A stretch of DNA of 64,000 bases, from assembly GCA_027694045.1 (NCBI GenBank), contig JAQEWB010000002.1, positions 682,001 through 746,000 on the forward strand, given 5' to 3'. The DNA comes from Bacillaceae bacterium OF18-1A. GTDB taxonomy: Bacteria > Bacillota > Bacilli > Bacillales > Bacillaceae_G. How positions within the stretch are numbered: the stretch's first letter is position 1; each line of letters opens with the position of its first letter. The notes beneath the pieces are model-generated. The model did no database searches, was not told the DNA's origin, and worked only from the letters and a program-made list of their open reading frames with translations. Both the position numbers and the translations under genes were made by a program. Positions 9,070-18,671 of the stretch are shown piece after piece.

Positions 9070-9903
9070 TTATGCAGTTTTTTTCTTCTTCCATAAAATT
9101 GCACCAATCAAAATAAGAACTGCTATCACAACAATTGTACCACCTGGTGCTAAATCAAGCTGATACGAAGCAAACATTCCACCAATTACTGCAATTTCAC
9201 CAAATAAAATAGAAAAGAAAATCGTTTGCTTAAATCCTTTAGCAATACGAATACTTGCTGCAACTGGTAACGTCATTAAAGATGAAACGAGAAGAACACC
9301 TACAACACGCATTGATACTGCAATAACAAGTGCAACTAAAATAATGAAAATAAAGTGAATCCACTTCGCACTCAAACCCGTTGATACAGCGTATTCCTCA
9401 TCAAATGAGAGTAAAAACAGCTCTTTGTATAACAAACCGATCGTCACAAGAACAACAATTGCTACAATACCGATAATAATTAAGTCTGTACTTGTTACAG
9501 CACTTACACTACCAAATAAATAACTGAATAAATCTGTATTAAATCCATTTGCAAGCGAAATAAAAATAACACCGATACCCATTCCCGCTGAAAGAATAAT
9601 CGGAATAGCCAATTCTTGATAATGCTTATATACCGTTCGTAATTTTTCAATCAGCAACGCTCCGCCAATCGAGAAAATCATCCCCATATATAAAGGATTT
9701 AAAAACCCCCCTGTAAACACTGTTTTTTCAAGTAATAAACTTGCTGCAATACCCGATAACGTCACATGGCTTAATGCATCTGCAATAAGCGACATACGGC
9801 GAATTACAACGAACACACCGATAAGCGGTGCAACAAGTCCAATTAAAATACCTGCGTATAAAGAATTACGTAAAAAGTCATATTGTAAAAAATCTTGTAT
9901 CAT
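9070..9903 (-). CDS. znuB: Zinc ABC transporter permease
   Basis: 277-residue ABC-3 family permease (zinc/manganese importers) with about 8-9 hydrophobic helices. Family landmarks include the early [29 protein letters not shown] region, where DALSH contacts the ATPase. Its ATG overlaps the znuC stop by one base (TAATG), so translation is coupled. No substrate-binding protein gene is linked, so a ZnuA encoded elsewhere must serve this importer. Followed by zur. Confidence 0.93.
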   Translation of the reverse strand: MIQDFLQYDFLRNSLYAGILIGLVAPLIGVFVVIRRMSLIADALSHVTLSGIAASLLLEKTVFTGGFLNPLYMGMIFSIGGALLIEKLRTVYKHYQELAIPIILSAGMGIGVIFISLANGFNTDLFSYLFGSVSAVTSTDLIIIGIVAIVVLVTIGLLYKELFLLSFDEEYAVSTGLSAKWIHFIFIILVALVIAVSMRVVGVLLVSSLMTLPVAASIRIAKGFKQTIFFSILFGEIAVIGGMFASYQLDLAPGGTIVVIAVLILIGAILWKKKKTA

Positions 9904-10673
9904 TATATCCTCCCGTGATGCTCATGTTCGTGTTCTAAACGATGAACATGATGCCCATATAAGACGGACATTTCCGCATCTTCTAACTCTCGGAACTTCT
10001 CTACATTGCCATGGAAGTGTAGATGTTGGTTTAGGCATGCAACGTGTGTTACCTTTTCTGTAACAGCTCCCATGTCATGCGTAACAAGAATTAACGTGAT
10101 TCCCAGCCTTTTGTTTAAATCCTCTAATATCTCATAAAAACTCTCCACATTTTTTACATCGATTCCGACAGTAGGCTCGTCCAAAATAAGTAATTCAGGA
10201 TCACTAACGAGCGCACGAGCAATAAATACACGCTGTTGTTGCCCACCAGAAAGTTCCCCGATATTACGACCTTGAAACTCACTCATCCCTACATCAGCAA
10301 TCGCTTTTTCTACCTTCACCTTATCGTCTTTTGTAAAGAAACGAAAAAGCCCTTTTTTCGAAACGAGCCCCATTGATACAACTTCGAACACAGTTGCTGG
10401 AAAACCTGAGTTAAAGCTATTTGCCTTTTGGGATACATAGCCAACTTTATTCCATTCTTTAAATTTTTTGCTATCAACGCCAAACAAGCGAATACTTCCT
10501 TCTTTTGGCTTTAAAACGCCTAATAAACATTTAAGTAAAGTTGACTTCCCTGAACCATTCGGTCCGACTAAACCTAAAAAAGCTCCCTTCGGAACTTGCA
10601 AATTAATATCTTCTAGCACATTTCGATCTTCATATCGAAATGTTAATCCTTCAATTTCTAATATATTATCCAT
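9903..10673 (-). CDS. znuC: Zinc ABC transporter ATP-binding protein
   Basis: 256-residue ATPase energising zinc import. Walker A GPNGSGKST, signature LSGGQQQR, Walker B LLILDEP and H-loop VTHD are all present. The C-terminal tail is strikingly His rich (YGHHVHRLEHEHEHHG), which fits a metal-binding role and supports zinc as substrate. First gene of znuC-znuB-zur; promoter and Zur operator lie directly upstream. Confidence 0.94.
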   Translation of the reverse strand: MDNILEIEGLTFRYEDRNVLEDINLQVPKGAFLGLVGPNGSGKSTLLKCLLGVLKPKEGSIRLFGVDSKKFKEWNKVGYVSQKANSFNSGFPATVFEVVSMGLVSKKGLFRFFTKDDKVKVEKAIADVGMSEFQGRNIGELSGGQQQRVFIARALVSDPELLILDEPTVGIDVKNVESFYEILEDLNKRLGITLILVTHDMGAVTEKVTHVACLNQHLHFHGNVEKFRELEDAEMSVLYGHHVHRLEHEHEHHGRI

Positions 10674-10690
10674 AGTATCTCACCTATTTT

Positions 10691-10711
10691 AATTCAGAAT
10701 GATTCCGATTT
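10691..10711 (-). promoter_or_regulatory. Zur operator
   Basis: Minus strand reads AAATCGGAATCATTCTGAATT, very close to the Bacillus Zur box AAATCGTAATNATTACGATTT. Placed between the -10 and the znuC start, where a repressor would block transcription. Confidence 0.75.
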
Positions 10712-10723
10712 ATATCTATTTGA

Positions 10724-10752
10724 ATTATAGTACAGCTTATTATAGTTGTAAA
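10724..10752 (-). promoter_or_regulatory. SigA promoter of znuC-znuB-zur
   Basis: TTTACA (10752-10747), 17-bp spacer, TATAAT (10729-10724), both on the minus strand. Confidence 0.75.
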
Positions 10753-10805
10753 CCAATCTGCCCAAAATATATCTATTTTTTCAAGAAACCTTACTATTAT
10801 AACAA

Positions 10806-10830
10806 AAAGCAGAGAAAAATTCTCTGCTTT
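10806..10830 (-). terminator. Terminator, probably of the YitT-family gene
   Basis: AAAGCAGAGAA/TTCTCTGCTTT stem followed on the minus strand by TTTTTGTT. A bcr1-like repeat now separates it from the gene stop at 11066. Confidence 0.8.
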
Positions 10831-10844
10831 CAAAAAATATTCCT

Positions 10845-11000
10845 ATAAAGTGAAACTTTAATCAGTGGGGTTTTGTTCATCCCCCACTGATTACTAGCCC
10901 TCACCAATCTGGCGTTTACGGGCAGTTGCCCCACCTAACTTCTTTATTTTCACTTAACTTTGAGGCGGGGGTCTTACTGCCCGGCGAATAGCGAGATAAA
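10845..11000 (+). repeat. bcr1-like dispersed repeat, copy 2 (full length)
   Basis: 156 bp from ATAAAGTGAAACTTTAATC to GCGAGATAAA. Contains the strong 5' hairpin AATCAGTGGGG/CCCCCACTGATT and the blocks CTCACCAATC, CGTTTACGGGCAGTTGCCCC and TTACTGCCCGGCGAATAG. The terminal ATAAA copies suggest a target duplication. Confidence 0.85.
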
Positions 11001-11045
11001 GTGAAACTGTAATCCGAGGAACTTTCCCCATCCCCAATCGATCCG
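10996..11045 (+). repeat. Truncated second bcr1-like copy in tandem
   Basis: Sharing the ATAAA of the preceding element, ATAAAGTGAAACTGTAATC restarts the repeat and decays after the first hairpin (CCCCATCCCC region), ending near the 3' end of the adjacent gene. Confidence 0.55.
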
Positions 11046-11065
11046 AATTTTACAGGATTCACTTT

Positions 11066-11944
11066 TTAGTGAATAGCCGATTTAAACTTCCCACCATTCG
11101 TCTCTTGCGTACTCATAATCGTAACGAACGCATTTTCATCAATTTCATGCACAATTGATTTTAACTTCGTTACTTCCAGACGTGTTACAACTGCATAAAT
11201 AACTTCTTTCTCTTTATCTGTATAGCCACCTTTTGCTACAAGCTTCGTCGTTCCACGTCCAAGACGATGTAAAATCGCATTTGATACTTCCTCATACTGA
11301 TCGGATACAATTAAAACTGCTTTCGTTTCATCTAATCCTTGAATGACTGTATCAATCGTTTTGAACGCGATATAGTACGTCATAACAGAATACATCGCTT
11401 GTTCAACACCAAATACAAATGCTGCCCATGCAAAAATAAATAAGTTCACAAACATTACGAATTCGCCGACCGAAAACGGTAATTTCTTCGTCAATAAAAT
11501 CCCCATAATTTCAGTTCCATCTAACGATCCACCATGACGAATAACGAGCCCTACACCAAGACCTAAAATAAGACCACCAAACACTGTCGCTAAAATAGGC
11601 TCTGTTGTAAATGGCGGAACAGCATGTAGCGTTGATTCAATAAACGCTAAAGCTACGATACCAAACGTCGAAGATAACATGAATGTTTTTCCGATTTGCT
11701 TATAACCTGAATACATAAATGGGATATTGAGAATAACGACCAAAGTCGAAAAGCTTAACCACCAAATATTAGGAGTAAGATAGTCTAATATAAGAGAAAT
11801 ACCAATAATTCCACCATCAATAATTTTATTCGGCATTAAAAATAATTCAATTGCTACTGCCGCACACGCTGCTCCAAAAATAATCATAACTAAACGATAG
11901 ATAAGATGAATAACACTTTCTTTTCGATGTTGCTTTTGCTCCAT
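11066..11944 (-). CDS. yqfU: YitT-family membrane protein with DUF2179 domain (YqfU-like)
   Basis: 292 residues: five or six hydrophobic helices in the first ~200 residues (YitT/DUF161 region, with [14 protein letters not shown]), then a soluble ~80-residue C-terminal DUF2179-like domain (KAVLIVSD to FVTIMSTQE). Function unknown; related proteins are proposed transporters. Start ATG 11944 has AAGGAGG at the right distance. B. subtilis yqfU is similarly placed near nfo. Divergent from the small yqfT gene. Confidence 0.85.
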   Translation of the reverse strand: MEQKQHRKESVIHLIYRLVMIIFGAACAAVAIELFLMPNKIIDGGIIGISLILDYLTPNIWWLSFSTLVVILNIPFMYSGYKQIGKTFMLSSTFGIVALAFIESTLHAVPPFTTEPILATVFGGLILGLGVGLVIRHGGSLDGTEIMGILLTKKLPFSVGEFVMFVNLFIFAWAAFVFGVEQAMYSVMTYYIAFKTIDTVIQGLDETKAVLIVSDQYEEVSNAILHRLGRGTTKLVAKGGYTDKEKEVIYAVVTRLEVTKLKSIVHEIDENAFVTIMSTQETNGGKFKSAIH

Positions 11945-12092
11945 AAATCCTCCTTATACTCTTTTTCTGTATTTTTGTCCTTATATTATAACATACCCCC
12001 CTTTTTCTCATGAAAAAGAAACTCTATAAGAATATGTACAAGCTACGTACTCATATATTTCGATAGAAGAAGGTGTGAAGGAGGATACCACG

Positions 12093-12347
12093 ATGAACCT
12101 CATAAAAAAGATTGTAAATAAAAAATTAAATCATATTTCTACAAAAGAGTTATTGAAATATAGTGAAGAATATGAAGTTCCAATTACAGCTGCCCAAGCA
12201 GATCAAATCGTTTTACTTATAAAGGGTAAAAATATTAATATTTACGATAATAACGAACGACTAGAACTCTTAAAAGAAATCGCAAAAGTAACCTCTCCTA
12301 CTACTGCTCAACAAGTAAATACTTTATTTCAGCAACTATTAAAATAA
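12093..12347 (+). CDS. yqfT: DUF2624 small protein (YqfT-like)
   Basis: 84-residue soluble protein of unknown function, predicted mostly helical, Lys and Leu rich (MNLIKKIVNKKLNHIS start). ATG 12093 has AAGGAGG 8 nt upstream; a GTG six codons earlier overlaps the ribosome site. It is convergent with nfo, and both stop codons lie within one shared hairpin. B. subtilis has a corresponding gene next to nfo. Confidence 0.8.
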   Translation: MNLIKKIVNKKLNHISTKELLKYSEEYEVPITAAQADQIVLLIKGKNINIYDNNERLELLKEIAKVTSPTTAQQVNTLFQQLLK

Positions 12348-12370
12348 GGAGGGGATCCCCCCTCCTTATT
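12343..12370. terminator. Shared hairpin between convergent yqfT and nfo
   Basis: Perfect 12-bp stem AATAAGGAGGGG/CCCCTCCTTATT, loop ATCC. Both gene stop codons are inside the stem. T tracts are weak on both strands. Confidence 0.7.
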
Positions 12371-13262
12371 GTGCTTTTATCTTTTCAAGAAGACCTTCAT
12401 CAAAAGTACCATTTTTCAGCATTTCGATTTCTAATTTATATGGTGGCTTCTTATCTTTTTTATCTTCACCTACATATGGTGTTTCAAGTATTTTTGGTAC
12501 ATGCATTAATTGTGGATGATGCACAATATGATGTAATGCTTTATAACCAATATGACCGAAACCGATGTTTTCATGACGGTCTTTCCCTGCTCCTCGTACA
12601 TTTTTACTATCATTAATATGAAGTACTTGTAAGCGATCCACACCAACAATCTTATCAAATTCATTTAACACACCATCAAAATCATTTACAATATCATATC
12701 CCGCATCGTGCGTATGGCATGTATCAAAACATACAGATAGCTTCTCATTATATTTTACACCATCAATAATCTTCGCGATTTCTTCAAAGCTACGACCACA
12801 TTCCGTTCCTTTTCCTGCCATCGTTTCTAACGCAATGTTAACAGTCTGTTCTGGTGTTAATACTTCGTTAAGCCCTTTAATAATTTGTTGAATACCAGCA
12901 TCTGCTCCGGCACCAACGTGCGCTCCTGGGTGAAGAACAATTTGTTTCGCTACACCTAATGCCGATGTTCTTTCAATTTCCATACGGAGGAAGTCTACAC
13001 CTAATTGGAATGTTTCTGGTTTCGTCGTATTCCCAACATTAATAATATACGGCGCATGAACGATAATTTCCTCAATGCCGTTCAATTCCATATGTTTTCT
13101 TCCCGCTTCTATATTCAATTCTTCAATTGGTTTTCTTCGTGTATTTTGCGGCGCACCTGTATAAATCATAAACGTCGTTGCACCGTATGAAACAGCCTCT
13201 TCACTTGCTGCTAATAACATTTTCTTACCACTCATAGAAACATGAGATCCAATCTTTAACAT
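12366..13262 (-). CDS. nfo: Endonuclease IV (AP endonuclease)
   Basis: Zinc-dependent TIM-barrel enzyme that cuts DNA 5' to abasic sites during base excision repair. 298 residues with [10 protein letters not shown] at the start, [31 protein letters not shown] and VLHINDSK, which supply the conserved His, Glu and Asp trinuclear zinc ligands. Next to cshB as in B. subtilis (yqfS-yqfR). Confidence 0.96.
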   Translation of the reverse strand: MLKIGSHVSMSGKKMLLAASEEAVSYGATTFMIYTGAPQNTRRKPIEELNIEAGRKHMELNGIEEIIVHAPYIINVGNTTKPETFQLGVDFLRMEIERTSALGVAKQIVLHPGAHVGAGADAGIQQIIKGLNEVLTPEQTVNIALETMAGKGTECGRSFEEIAKIIDGVKYNEKLSVCFDTCHTHDAGYDIVNDFDGVLNEFDKIVGVDRLQVLHINDSKNVRGAGKDRHENIGFGHIGYKALHHIVHHPQLMHVPKILETPYVGEDKKDKKPPYKLEIEMLKNGTFDEGLLEKIKAQ

Positions 13263-13373
13263 ACAATCACCTCTTCAATATACAATAGTTATAATGATAG
13301 CATAATTTGTAGAAATATGTAGTGCATTGTTTGTTTACAAAAAAGCCACTACATTAATCAAAGTTAACTGGAT

Positions 13374-13407
13374 AAAAAAAGATAAGGGAAGTCCCTTATC
13401 TTTTTTT
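13374..13407 (-). terminator. Terminator of cshB
   Basis: GATAAGGGA/TCCCTTATC stem flanked by A7 and T7; overlaps the cshB 3' end. Confidence 0.9.
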
Positions 13408-14706
13408 ATTGCTATATTTTTTCTTCACTTTTTCACGTTCAGTTGCAAGTTTTCGTTTATAGTTCGGTTTTACTTTTTTCGGCTTTTTAACAACTTTCGT
13501 TGCCATAACATCCATTTCATCATTTGGTTTTTTACGACTCTTACGACGACGACGTTCACCTAAATCTACCCAATCATCTCCGCGTAAATCCACATGTTTG
13601 AACTCAATATGACGTTGTTTTTCTAAGCTATCTAACGCTTCTTCGTTTGCTGGATCATAAATTGTTACAGCAATACCTGAATAACCTGCACGTGCTGTTC
13701 TTCCAACGCGGTGAACGAAGAAATCTAAATCTGACGGAAGCTCGTAGTTAATAACATGACTAATTCCTTCAATATCAATACCACGTGCCGCTAAATCAGT
13801 TGCAACAATATATTGGAATTCAAGGTCACGAATTTGCTTCATCATTTTTTTACGATCACGCGGTGATAAATCTCCGTGAATTCGTCCAACTTTTAAGCCA
13901 CGCTCTGTTAATCCGTCAGCAACTTGATCTGCCATCTTTTTCGTATTCGTGAAAACAACTGCTAAATATGGCTTGAATTGAAGCAACATCTTCTTCACTA
14001 AATCGATTTTATTACGATGTTTAGAAGGTACTAAATAATGTTCAATGTTTCCAGCCGCAACTTGTTTTGGATTAATATGAATGTGCTCTGGATTCTCCAT
14101 ATATTTCTTCAGAAACGGTTTTAGTTTTTGAGGAATTGTTGCAGAGAAAACTAACATTTGCAAGTTTTTAGGCATGCGTGCTGCAATTTTATCTACATCG
14201 TGAATGAATCCCATATCAAGCATTAAGTCTGCTTCATCGACAATAATAGTGTTCGCTTTATGAACAAATAAAGCTTGTTCTTCTACTAAGTCTTTAATAC
14301 GTCCTGGTGTTCCAACTACAATATGAGGTTGCTTTTTCAATTTTTCAATTGATCGTTGTTTATCAGTTCCACCAATTAAACAACGTGCTGTAATCATTTG
14401 ATCTTCTGCACAGAACTTTGTTAATTTCACGATTTCCTCGTAAATTTGGTGTGCTAACTCACGAGTAGGCGCTGTAATAACAAGTTGTACCTCGTCACGA
14501 TTTGCATTAATTCTGTTCAGAGTAGGAAGTAAGTATGCATGTGTTTTCCCAGAACCTGTTTGGGATTGTCCAATTACACTTACACCTTTTTTCACGACCG
14601 GGAAAATTTTCTGTTGAATTCCTGTCGGCTCTGTAAAGCGTAGTTCACGAACTGCATCTATTAAAAATGGTTTAAAATCATACTGTGTAAAAGTTTGTTG
14701 TGTCAT
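13396..14706 (-). CDS. cshB: DEAD-box RNA helicase CshB
   Basis: ATP-dependent RNA helicase, linked in B. subtilis to cold adaptation and mRNA/ribosome metabolism. 436 residues with the Q motif, Walker A QTGSGKT (about residue 50), PTREL, TPGR, DEAD (VDEADLM), SAT, and C-terminal HRVGRTARAG. The tail is strongly basic (RRRRKSRKK and a Lys-rich end), typical for RNA binding. ATG 14706. Confidence 0.95.
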   Translation of the reverse strand: MTQQTFTQYDFKPFLIDAVRELRFTEPTGIQQKIFPVVKKGVSVIGQSQTGSGKTHAYLLPTLNRINANRDEVQLVITAPTRELAHQIYEEIVKLTKFCAEDQMITARCLIGGTDKQRSIEKLKKQPHIVVGTPGRIKDLVEEQALFVHKANTIIVDEADLMLDMGFIHDVDKIAARMPKNLQMLVFSATIPQKLKPFLKKYMENPEHIHINPKQVAAGNIEHYLVPSKHRNKIDLVKKMLLQFKPYLAVVFTNTKKMADQVADGLTERGLKVGRIHGDLSPRDRKKMMKQIRDLEFQYIVATDLAARGIDIEGISHVINYELPSDLDFFVHRVGRTARAGYSGIAVTIYDPANEEALDSLEKQRHIEFKHVDLRGDDWVDLGERRRRKSRKKPNDEMDVMATKVVKKPKKVKPNYKRKLATEREKVKKKYSNKKR

Positions 14707-14887
14707 AAGTTACACCTTCTTTCTAAAATTTCTACTGCGCGCACAAATCAGTCAAGTCTACATTATATCGAAATCTACAAATAAAATCCATCTTTAGTTT
14801 AGGTTTTCACCTCAAAAACTAACCTTCTTCCCTTTCATTGCATATTGTATGTGTATATACCTAACTGAAGAAAGGAGGATTTCTCAC

Positions 14888-15601
14888 ATGTTTCCGAAAT
14901 CCCCTAGACAAATGTATCCGAATCAAGGACAACAGGCTTATACACCATATCCAATTCCACAACTACCGCCGATGGCCCAAAAAAAGAAAGGTTTTCTTGC
15001 TAAACTCTTTAAAAAACACGATCCAACCGAACCTTTCATGCAAATGGTTCCTCCTTATCGACAAATGGAAGGACCGCCAATGATGCACCAACAACCGCCG
15101 CCCCAATATCAACAGCAACAACCATACCAACAGCAATATACGCAACAATACCAACCATACATGCAGCAATATCCTCAGCAAATGATACCACCTCAAATGT
15201 ATGAAGCAAATGATACTCGTGGTGCTACGTCAACTACAGCGTCGGCGACATCTAGCAGCGGCATCGGAAGTTTTTTTTCAAATTTAATTTCGAATCCAAC
15301 TAATATGATAAATAATATCGAAAAAGTATCCCAAGTCGTTCAATCTGTCGGTCCTGTCGTTGAACAGTATGGTCCTATTATGCGTAGTCTACCGAGCATT
15401 GTTAAAATCCTCACCTCTGGAAAAAGTACGGAAGAAAATCAAACTGAAGATATAGCAGAACAGGTTGAGGTAGCAACTCCACCTCCTCCGCTAAAAAAGA
15501 AACGAAAACGAAAAAAAATAGTGCTTGAGCCTGTAACAGAAAAGGAATTGCAAGAAGAGCCTGTTCAACAAACAGCAACAAAACCAAAACTATATGTGTA
15601 A
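14888..15601 (+). CDS. vrrA: VrrA / YqfQ-like Gln-Pro-rich protein
   Basis: 237-residue protein of unknown function. N-terminal third is Pro/Gln/Tyr rich with runs of QYQQ and PYQQQ (about residues 70-100), then a Ser/Thr patch, a conserved-looking segment (GSFFSNLISNPTNMINNIEKV onward, about 120-185), and a Lys-rich tail (PPPPLKKKRKRKKI). The segment around 14957 (CACAACTACCGCCGATGG) resembles, from memory, the region used to type the B. anthracis vrrA variable-number repeat. ATG 14888 follows AAAGGAGG. Lies directly upstream of ispH. Confidence 0.8.
   Translation: MFPKSPRQMYPNQGQQAYTPYPIPQLPPMAQKKKGFLAKLFKKHDPTEPFMQMVPPYRQMEGPPMMHQQPPPQYQQQQPYQQQYTQQYQPYMQQYPQQMIPPQMYEANDTRGATSTTASATSSSGIGSFFSNLISNPTNMINNIEKVSQVVQSVGPVVEQYGPIMRSLPSIVKILTSGKSTEENQTEDIAEQVEVATPPPPLKKKRKRKKIVLEPVTEKELQEEPVQQTATKPKLYV
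15099..15182 (+). repeat. Low-copy CAA/CAG-rich repeat region of vrrA
   Basis: Degenerate repeats of CAATATCAACAG/CAACAATACCAA type encoding Gln-Tyr-rich peptides. In B. anthracis this gene holds a 12-bp variable-number repeat; here the units are imperfect and few. Confidence 0.6.
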
Positions 15602-15690
15602 CAATCCTTTGTTTTCTAACCACTCCTCCTTTATAATGTAAAAGACTATGCACAAAAGTATCCCTTGTTTAGAAGGAGAGGATTACTCAT

Positions 15691-16641
15691 ATGAAAATTG
15701 TTAAAATTTCCCCTCGTGGTTATTGCTACGGTGTTGTTGATGCAATGGTAATTGCACGTAATGCCGCATTAGATAAATCATTACCAAGGCCCATTTATAT
15801 TTTAGGTATGATTGTTCACAATAAACATGTTACAGACGCTTTTGAAGAAGATGGAATCATTACGTTAGACGGACCAAGTCGTTTAGATATTTTAGATCAA
15901 ATCGATTCTGGTACTGTTATTTTTACTGCTCACGGTGTTTCTCCTGAAGTTAAACAACGTGCTAAAGAAAAAGGCTTAACGACAATTGATGCAACTTGTC
16001 CAGATGTAACAAAAACACATGACCTTATTGAAGCAAAGAAAGCTGAAGGTTACCATGTCATTTATATCGGCAAAAAAAACCATCCAGAACCAGAAGGTGC
16101 GGTTGGTATTGCGCCTGACATCGTTCATCTTATCGAAAGAGCTGATGATTTAGAAACATTAGAAATCCCAACAGATAAAATTTTAGTTACGAATCAAACA
16201 ACAATGAGTCAATGGGATGTTCAACATTTAATGGAGGACATTCAGAAAAAATTTCCAACAGCAGAATTTCATAAAGAAATTTGTTTAGCAACTCAAGTTC
16301 GCCAAGAAGCTGTAGCTAAACAAGCAGATGTTGCAGATTTAACAATCGTTGTTGGTGATCCAAAAAGTAACAATTCGAATCGCTTAGCGCAAGTATCACA
16401 AGAGATTGCTGGTACGAAAGCATATCGTGTTGCAGATGTAAGCGAAATTCAATTAGAGTGGTTACAAGGTGTAGAAAATGTAGCTGTTACAGCAGGCGCT
16501 TCTACTCCAACACCAATTACAAAAGAGGTTATCGCTTTCTTAGAGCAATATGACCCAATGAATCCGGCTACATGGGAAAGAATTCGAAAAGTACCACTTC
16601 AAAAGATTTTACCTCGTGTAAAAGTAAAAAAAGAACAATAA
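15691..16641 (+). CDS. ispH: 4-hydroxy-3-methylbut-2-enyl diphosphate reductase
   Basis: Last step of the MEP pathway: HMBPP to IPP and DMAPP using an iron-sulfur cluster. 316 residues. The three cluster cysteines are recognisable in GYCYGVV (Cys near 12), DATCPDV (near 105) and EICLATQ (near 195). SNSNRL and ASTP motifs bind the diphosphate (here NNSNRLAQV and AGASTPTP). AGAAGGAG precedes ATG 15691. Confidence 0.97.
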   Translation: MKIVKISPRGYCYGVVDAMVIARNAALDKSLPRPIYILGMIVHNKHVTDAFEEDGIITLDGPSRLDILDQIDSGTVIFTAHGVSPEVKQRAKEKGLTTIDATCPDVTKTHDLIEAKKAEGYHVIYIGKKNHPEPEGAVGIAPDIVHLIERADDLETLEIPTDKILVTNQTTMSQWDVQHLMEDIQKKFPTAEFHKEICLATQVRQEAVAKQADVADLTIVVGDPKSNNSNRLAQVSQEIAGTKAYRVADVSEIQLEWLQGVENVAVTAGASTPTPITKEVIAFLEQYDPMNPATWERIRKVPLQKILPRVKVKKEQ

Positions 16642-16680
16642 TAAAAACCGTTGCCTACATGAGCAACGGTTTTTATTTTT
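16641..16680 (+). terminator. Terminator of ispH (probably bidirectional)
   Basis: ATAAAAACCGTTGC/GCAACGGTTTTTAT stem between the convergent ispH and yqfO genes, with T-rich flank. Confidence 0.9.
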
Positions 16681-16681
16681 C

Positions 16682-17803
16682 TTATACAAATGTGAATGGA
16701 TCTGTATGCAACTGTGAAGCATGAATTTGTACATTGAATTTTTTTGCATTTACTTTTTCTTGCAATTGCTTTTGCACACCTTGCTTCATTACTTTTTCAA
16801 CGTTATGGCCTGGATCAACTATATTTAAACCGAGCATCATCGCATCATGAGCAACATGATAATACATATCACCTGTTACATACACGTCTGCTCCTTTAAA
16901 TTTAGCTTGATTGATGTATTTATTACCATCACCACCAAGTACAGCTACTTTACGCACTTTATCATCTAATTTCCCAACAACTCGTGCACCTTTTACATCT
17001 AATGATTGCTTTACATGTTCAGCAAACTGCCCAAGTGTCATTTCTTCCTGTAAATATCCTATTTTTCCAAGACCTAAAGCTTCACCTTTATTTTCAAGAG
17101 GATATACATCATATGCCACTTCTTCGTATGGATGAGCTGCTAACATCTCTTTCATAACTCTTCTTTGTAGTGAAGCTGGAATAATCGTTTCGATTCGCAC
17201 TTCTTCTACACGTTCTAACTGCCCAGTTTCCCCGATATAAGGGTTTGTCCCTTCTTGAGGTACGAATGTGCCTGATCCCTCACTACTGAACGTACAGTGG
17301 CTATAATTGCCGATATGGCCGGCGCCTGCATCCCCTAATGCTTTACGCACCTCTTCTGCATGCGTTACTGGTACAAACACAACAACTTTTTTCATTTCTT
17401 CTGCATATGTCGGAGCTAATACCTCTGTATTTTGTAATCCTAACGCATCAGCAAGCAAATCGTTTACTCCACCTTTAGCAACGTCCACATTTGTATGGGC
17501 AGCATAAATGGCAATATCATTTTTAATACACATTTCAATAATTCTACCGTACGCCTTATCTGTATGAATCGCTTTTAATGGATTAAAAATTAAAGGGTGA
17601 TGCGCAATAATAACATTCGCACCTAATTGGATTGCTTCCGCTACAACTTCCTCTGTTACGTCTAAAGCGATCAAAACATGCTGCACAGGTTTGTTAAGTG
17701 CTCCAATTTGTAGGCCAATCTTATCTCCTTCCATCGCCAAATGCTTTGGATACATACTTTCAAATAAAGAAATAACCTCATGGCCATTTGGAATTTTACT
17801 CAT
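16682..17803 (-). CDS. yqfO: Nif3-like dinuclear metal centre protein (YqfO)
   Basis: 373-residue Nif3 family protein, the long form with a central PII-like insertion (about residues 130-230) between the two halves of the metal-binding domain. Metal ligands are seen in IIAHHPLIF, HTNVDVA and, near the C-terminus, DPGHNVEK. The role is uncertain; it has been discussed as a GTP cyclohydrolase-like or regulatory protein. Its start overlaps the trmK stop by 4 nt (ATGA), so the pair is translationally coupled. Confidence 0.9.
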   Translation of the reverse strand: MSKIPNGHEVISLFESMYPKHLAMEGDKIGLQIGALNKPVQHVLIALDVTEEVVAEAIQLGANVIIAHHPLIFNPLKAIHTDKAYGRIIEMCIKNDIAIYAAHTNVDVAKGGVNDLLADALGLQNTEVLAPTYAEEMKKVVVFVPVTHAEEVRKALGDAGAGHIGNYSHCTFSSEGSGTFVPQEGTNPYIGETGQLERVEEVRIETIIPASLQRRVMKEMLAAHPYEEVAYDVYPLENKGEALGLGKIGYLQEEMTLGQFAEHVKQSLDVKGARVVGKLDDKVRKVAVLGGDGNKYINQAKFKGADVYVTGDMYYHVAHDAMMLGLNIVDPGHNVEKVMKQGVQKQLQEKVNAKKFNVQIHASQLHTDPFTFV

Positions 17804-18507
17804 GATAAAATCTCCCCTATCATTTTCATTTTCACTTCTACTTCTGCACGCTTCATTTTTGTCTCTTCAGAATCAGCCGCACGTTCTAATTGCTTTAAGA
17901 TATTTTGGAAATTTCTTAATTCCCCTTCCCACTTTTCAACAAAAGCTTCACTTTTTTCTTTTATTAAAAATGGCCCCATAAATAATTCAGCTTTCTTATT
18001 ATCCGTGTAAGGTGCTTCAATATTTCCACGTTCTCCAACTAAAATTTCGTAAATTTTCCCGTCTTCTTTCACGATTTTTTCATGGATAAGCTCCCAACCA
18101 TTTTCGATAAACCATTCACGAATGTGATGCGCTGCAATATTTGGTTGTAAAATTAAACGTGTTACACCTTCTAATTTTTCTTTACCACTTTCTAAAATGT
18201 CACGAATTAACGCTCCACCCATTCCAGCAACCGTAATAACATCTACTTCTCCTGGCGTGATAACAGCTAATCCATTCCCTTTACGAACGTCTACTTTATC
18301 TTTCAAGCCACTTTCAGCTACAGTTGCTTGCGCAGAGCGAAATGGTCCATCTACAACTTCTCCCGCAACTGCTTTTGTAGCGATATTATTTATTATTGTA
18401 TAACACGGTAAATACGCATGATCCGATCCAATATCAGCTACTGTAGATCCTACTGGTATTTCACGTACAACTTCTTCTAATCGTTTTGAAAGCTTTACTT
18501 CATTCAT
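17800..18507 (-). CDS. trmK: tRNA (adenine(22)-N1)-methyltransferase
   Basis: SAM-dependent enzyme that makes m1A22 in the D arm of certain tRNAs. 235 residues: class I methyltransferase fold with VADIGSDHAYLP (SAM binding, about residues 20-31), VITVAGMGGALI, LQPN, and a C-terminal coiled-coil region. First gene of the trmK-yqfO pair. In B. subtilis the same pair follows sigA and cccA, as here. Confidence 0.93.
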   Translation of the reverse strand: MNEVKLSKRLEEVVREIPVGSTVADIGSDHAYLPCYTIINNIATKAVAGEVVDGPFRSAQATVAESGLKDKVDVRKGNGLAVITPGEVDVITVAGMGGALIRDILESGKEKLEGVTRLILQPNIAAHHIREWFIENGWELIHEKIVKEDGKIYEILVGERGNIEAPYTDNKKAELFMGPFLIKEKSEAFVEKWEGELRNFQNILKQLERAADSEETKMKRAEVEVKMKMIGEILS

Positions 18508-18632
18508 GTATTTCCATTACTCCTTCTCTTGTCAGTCTGTCTCCATGATAATGAATTTATAGTAGTTGTTGCAAGCCCATAACAACAATTCACTTCTCTA
18601 TCATTCATCGTATTTTAGAAAGTATAGAAAAA

Positions 18633-18660
18633 CAAGCCCTTTGCAAAAGCAAAAGGCTTG
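18633..18660 (-). terminator. Terminator, probably the original one of cccA
   Basis: CAAGCCTTTTGC/GCAAAGGGCTTG (one wobble), loop TTTT, followed by TTTTTC on the minus strand. A bcr1-like element lies between it and the cccA stop. Confidence 0.8.
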
Positions 18661-18671
18661 TAATACAAAAT

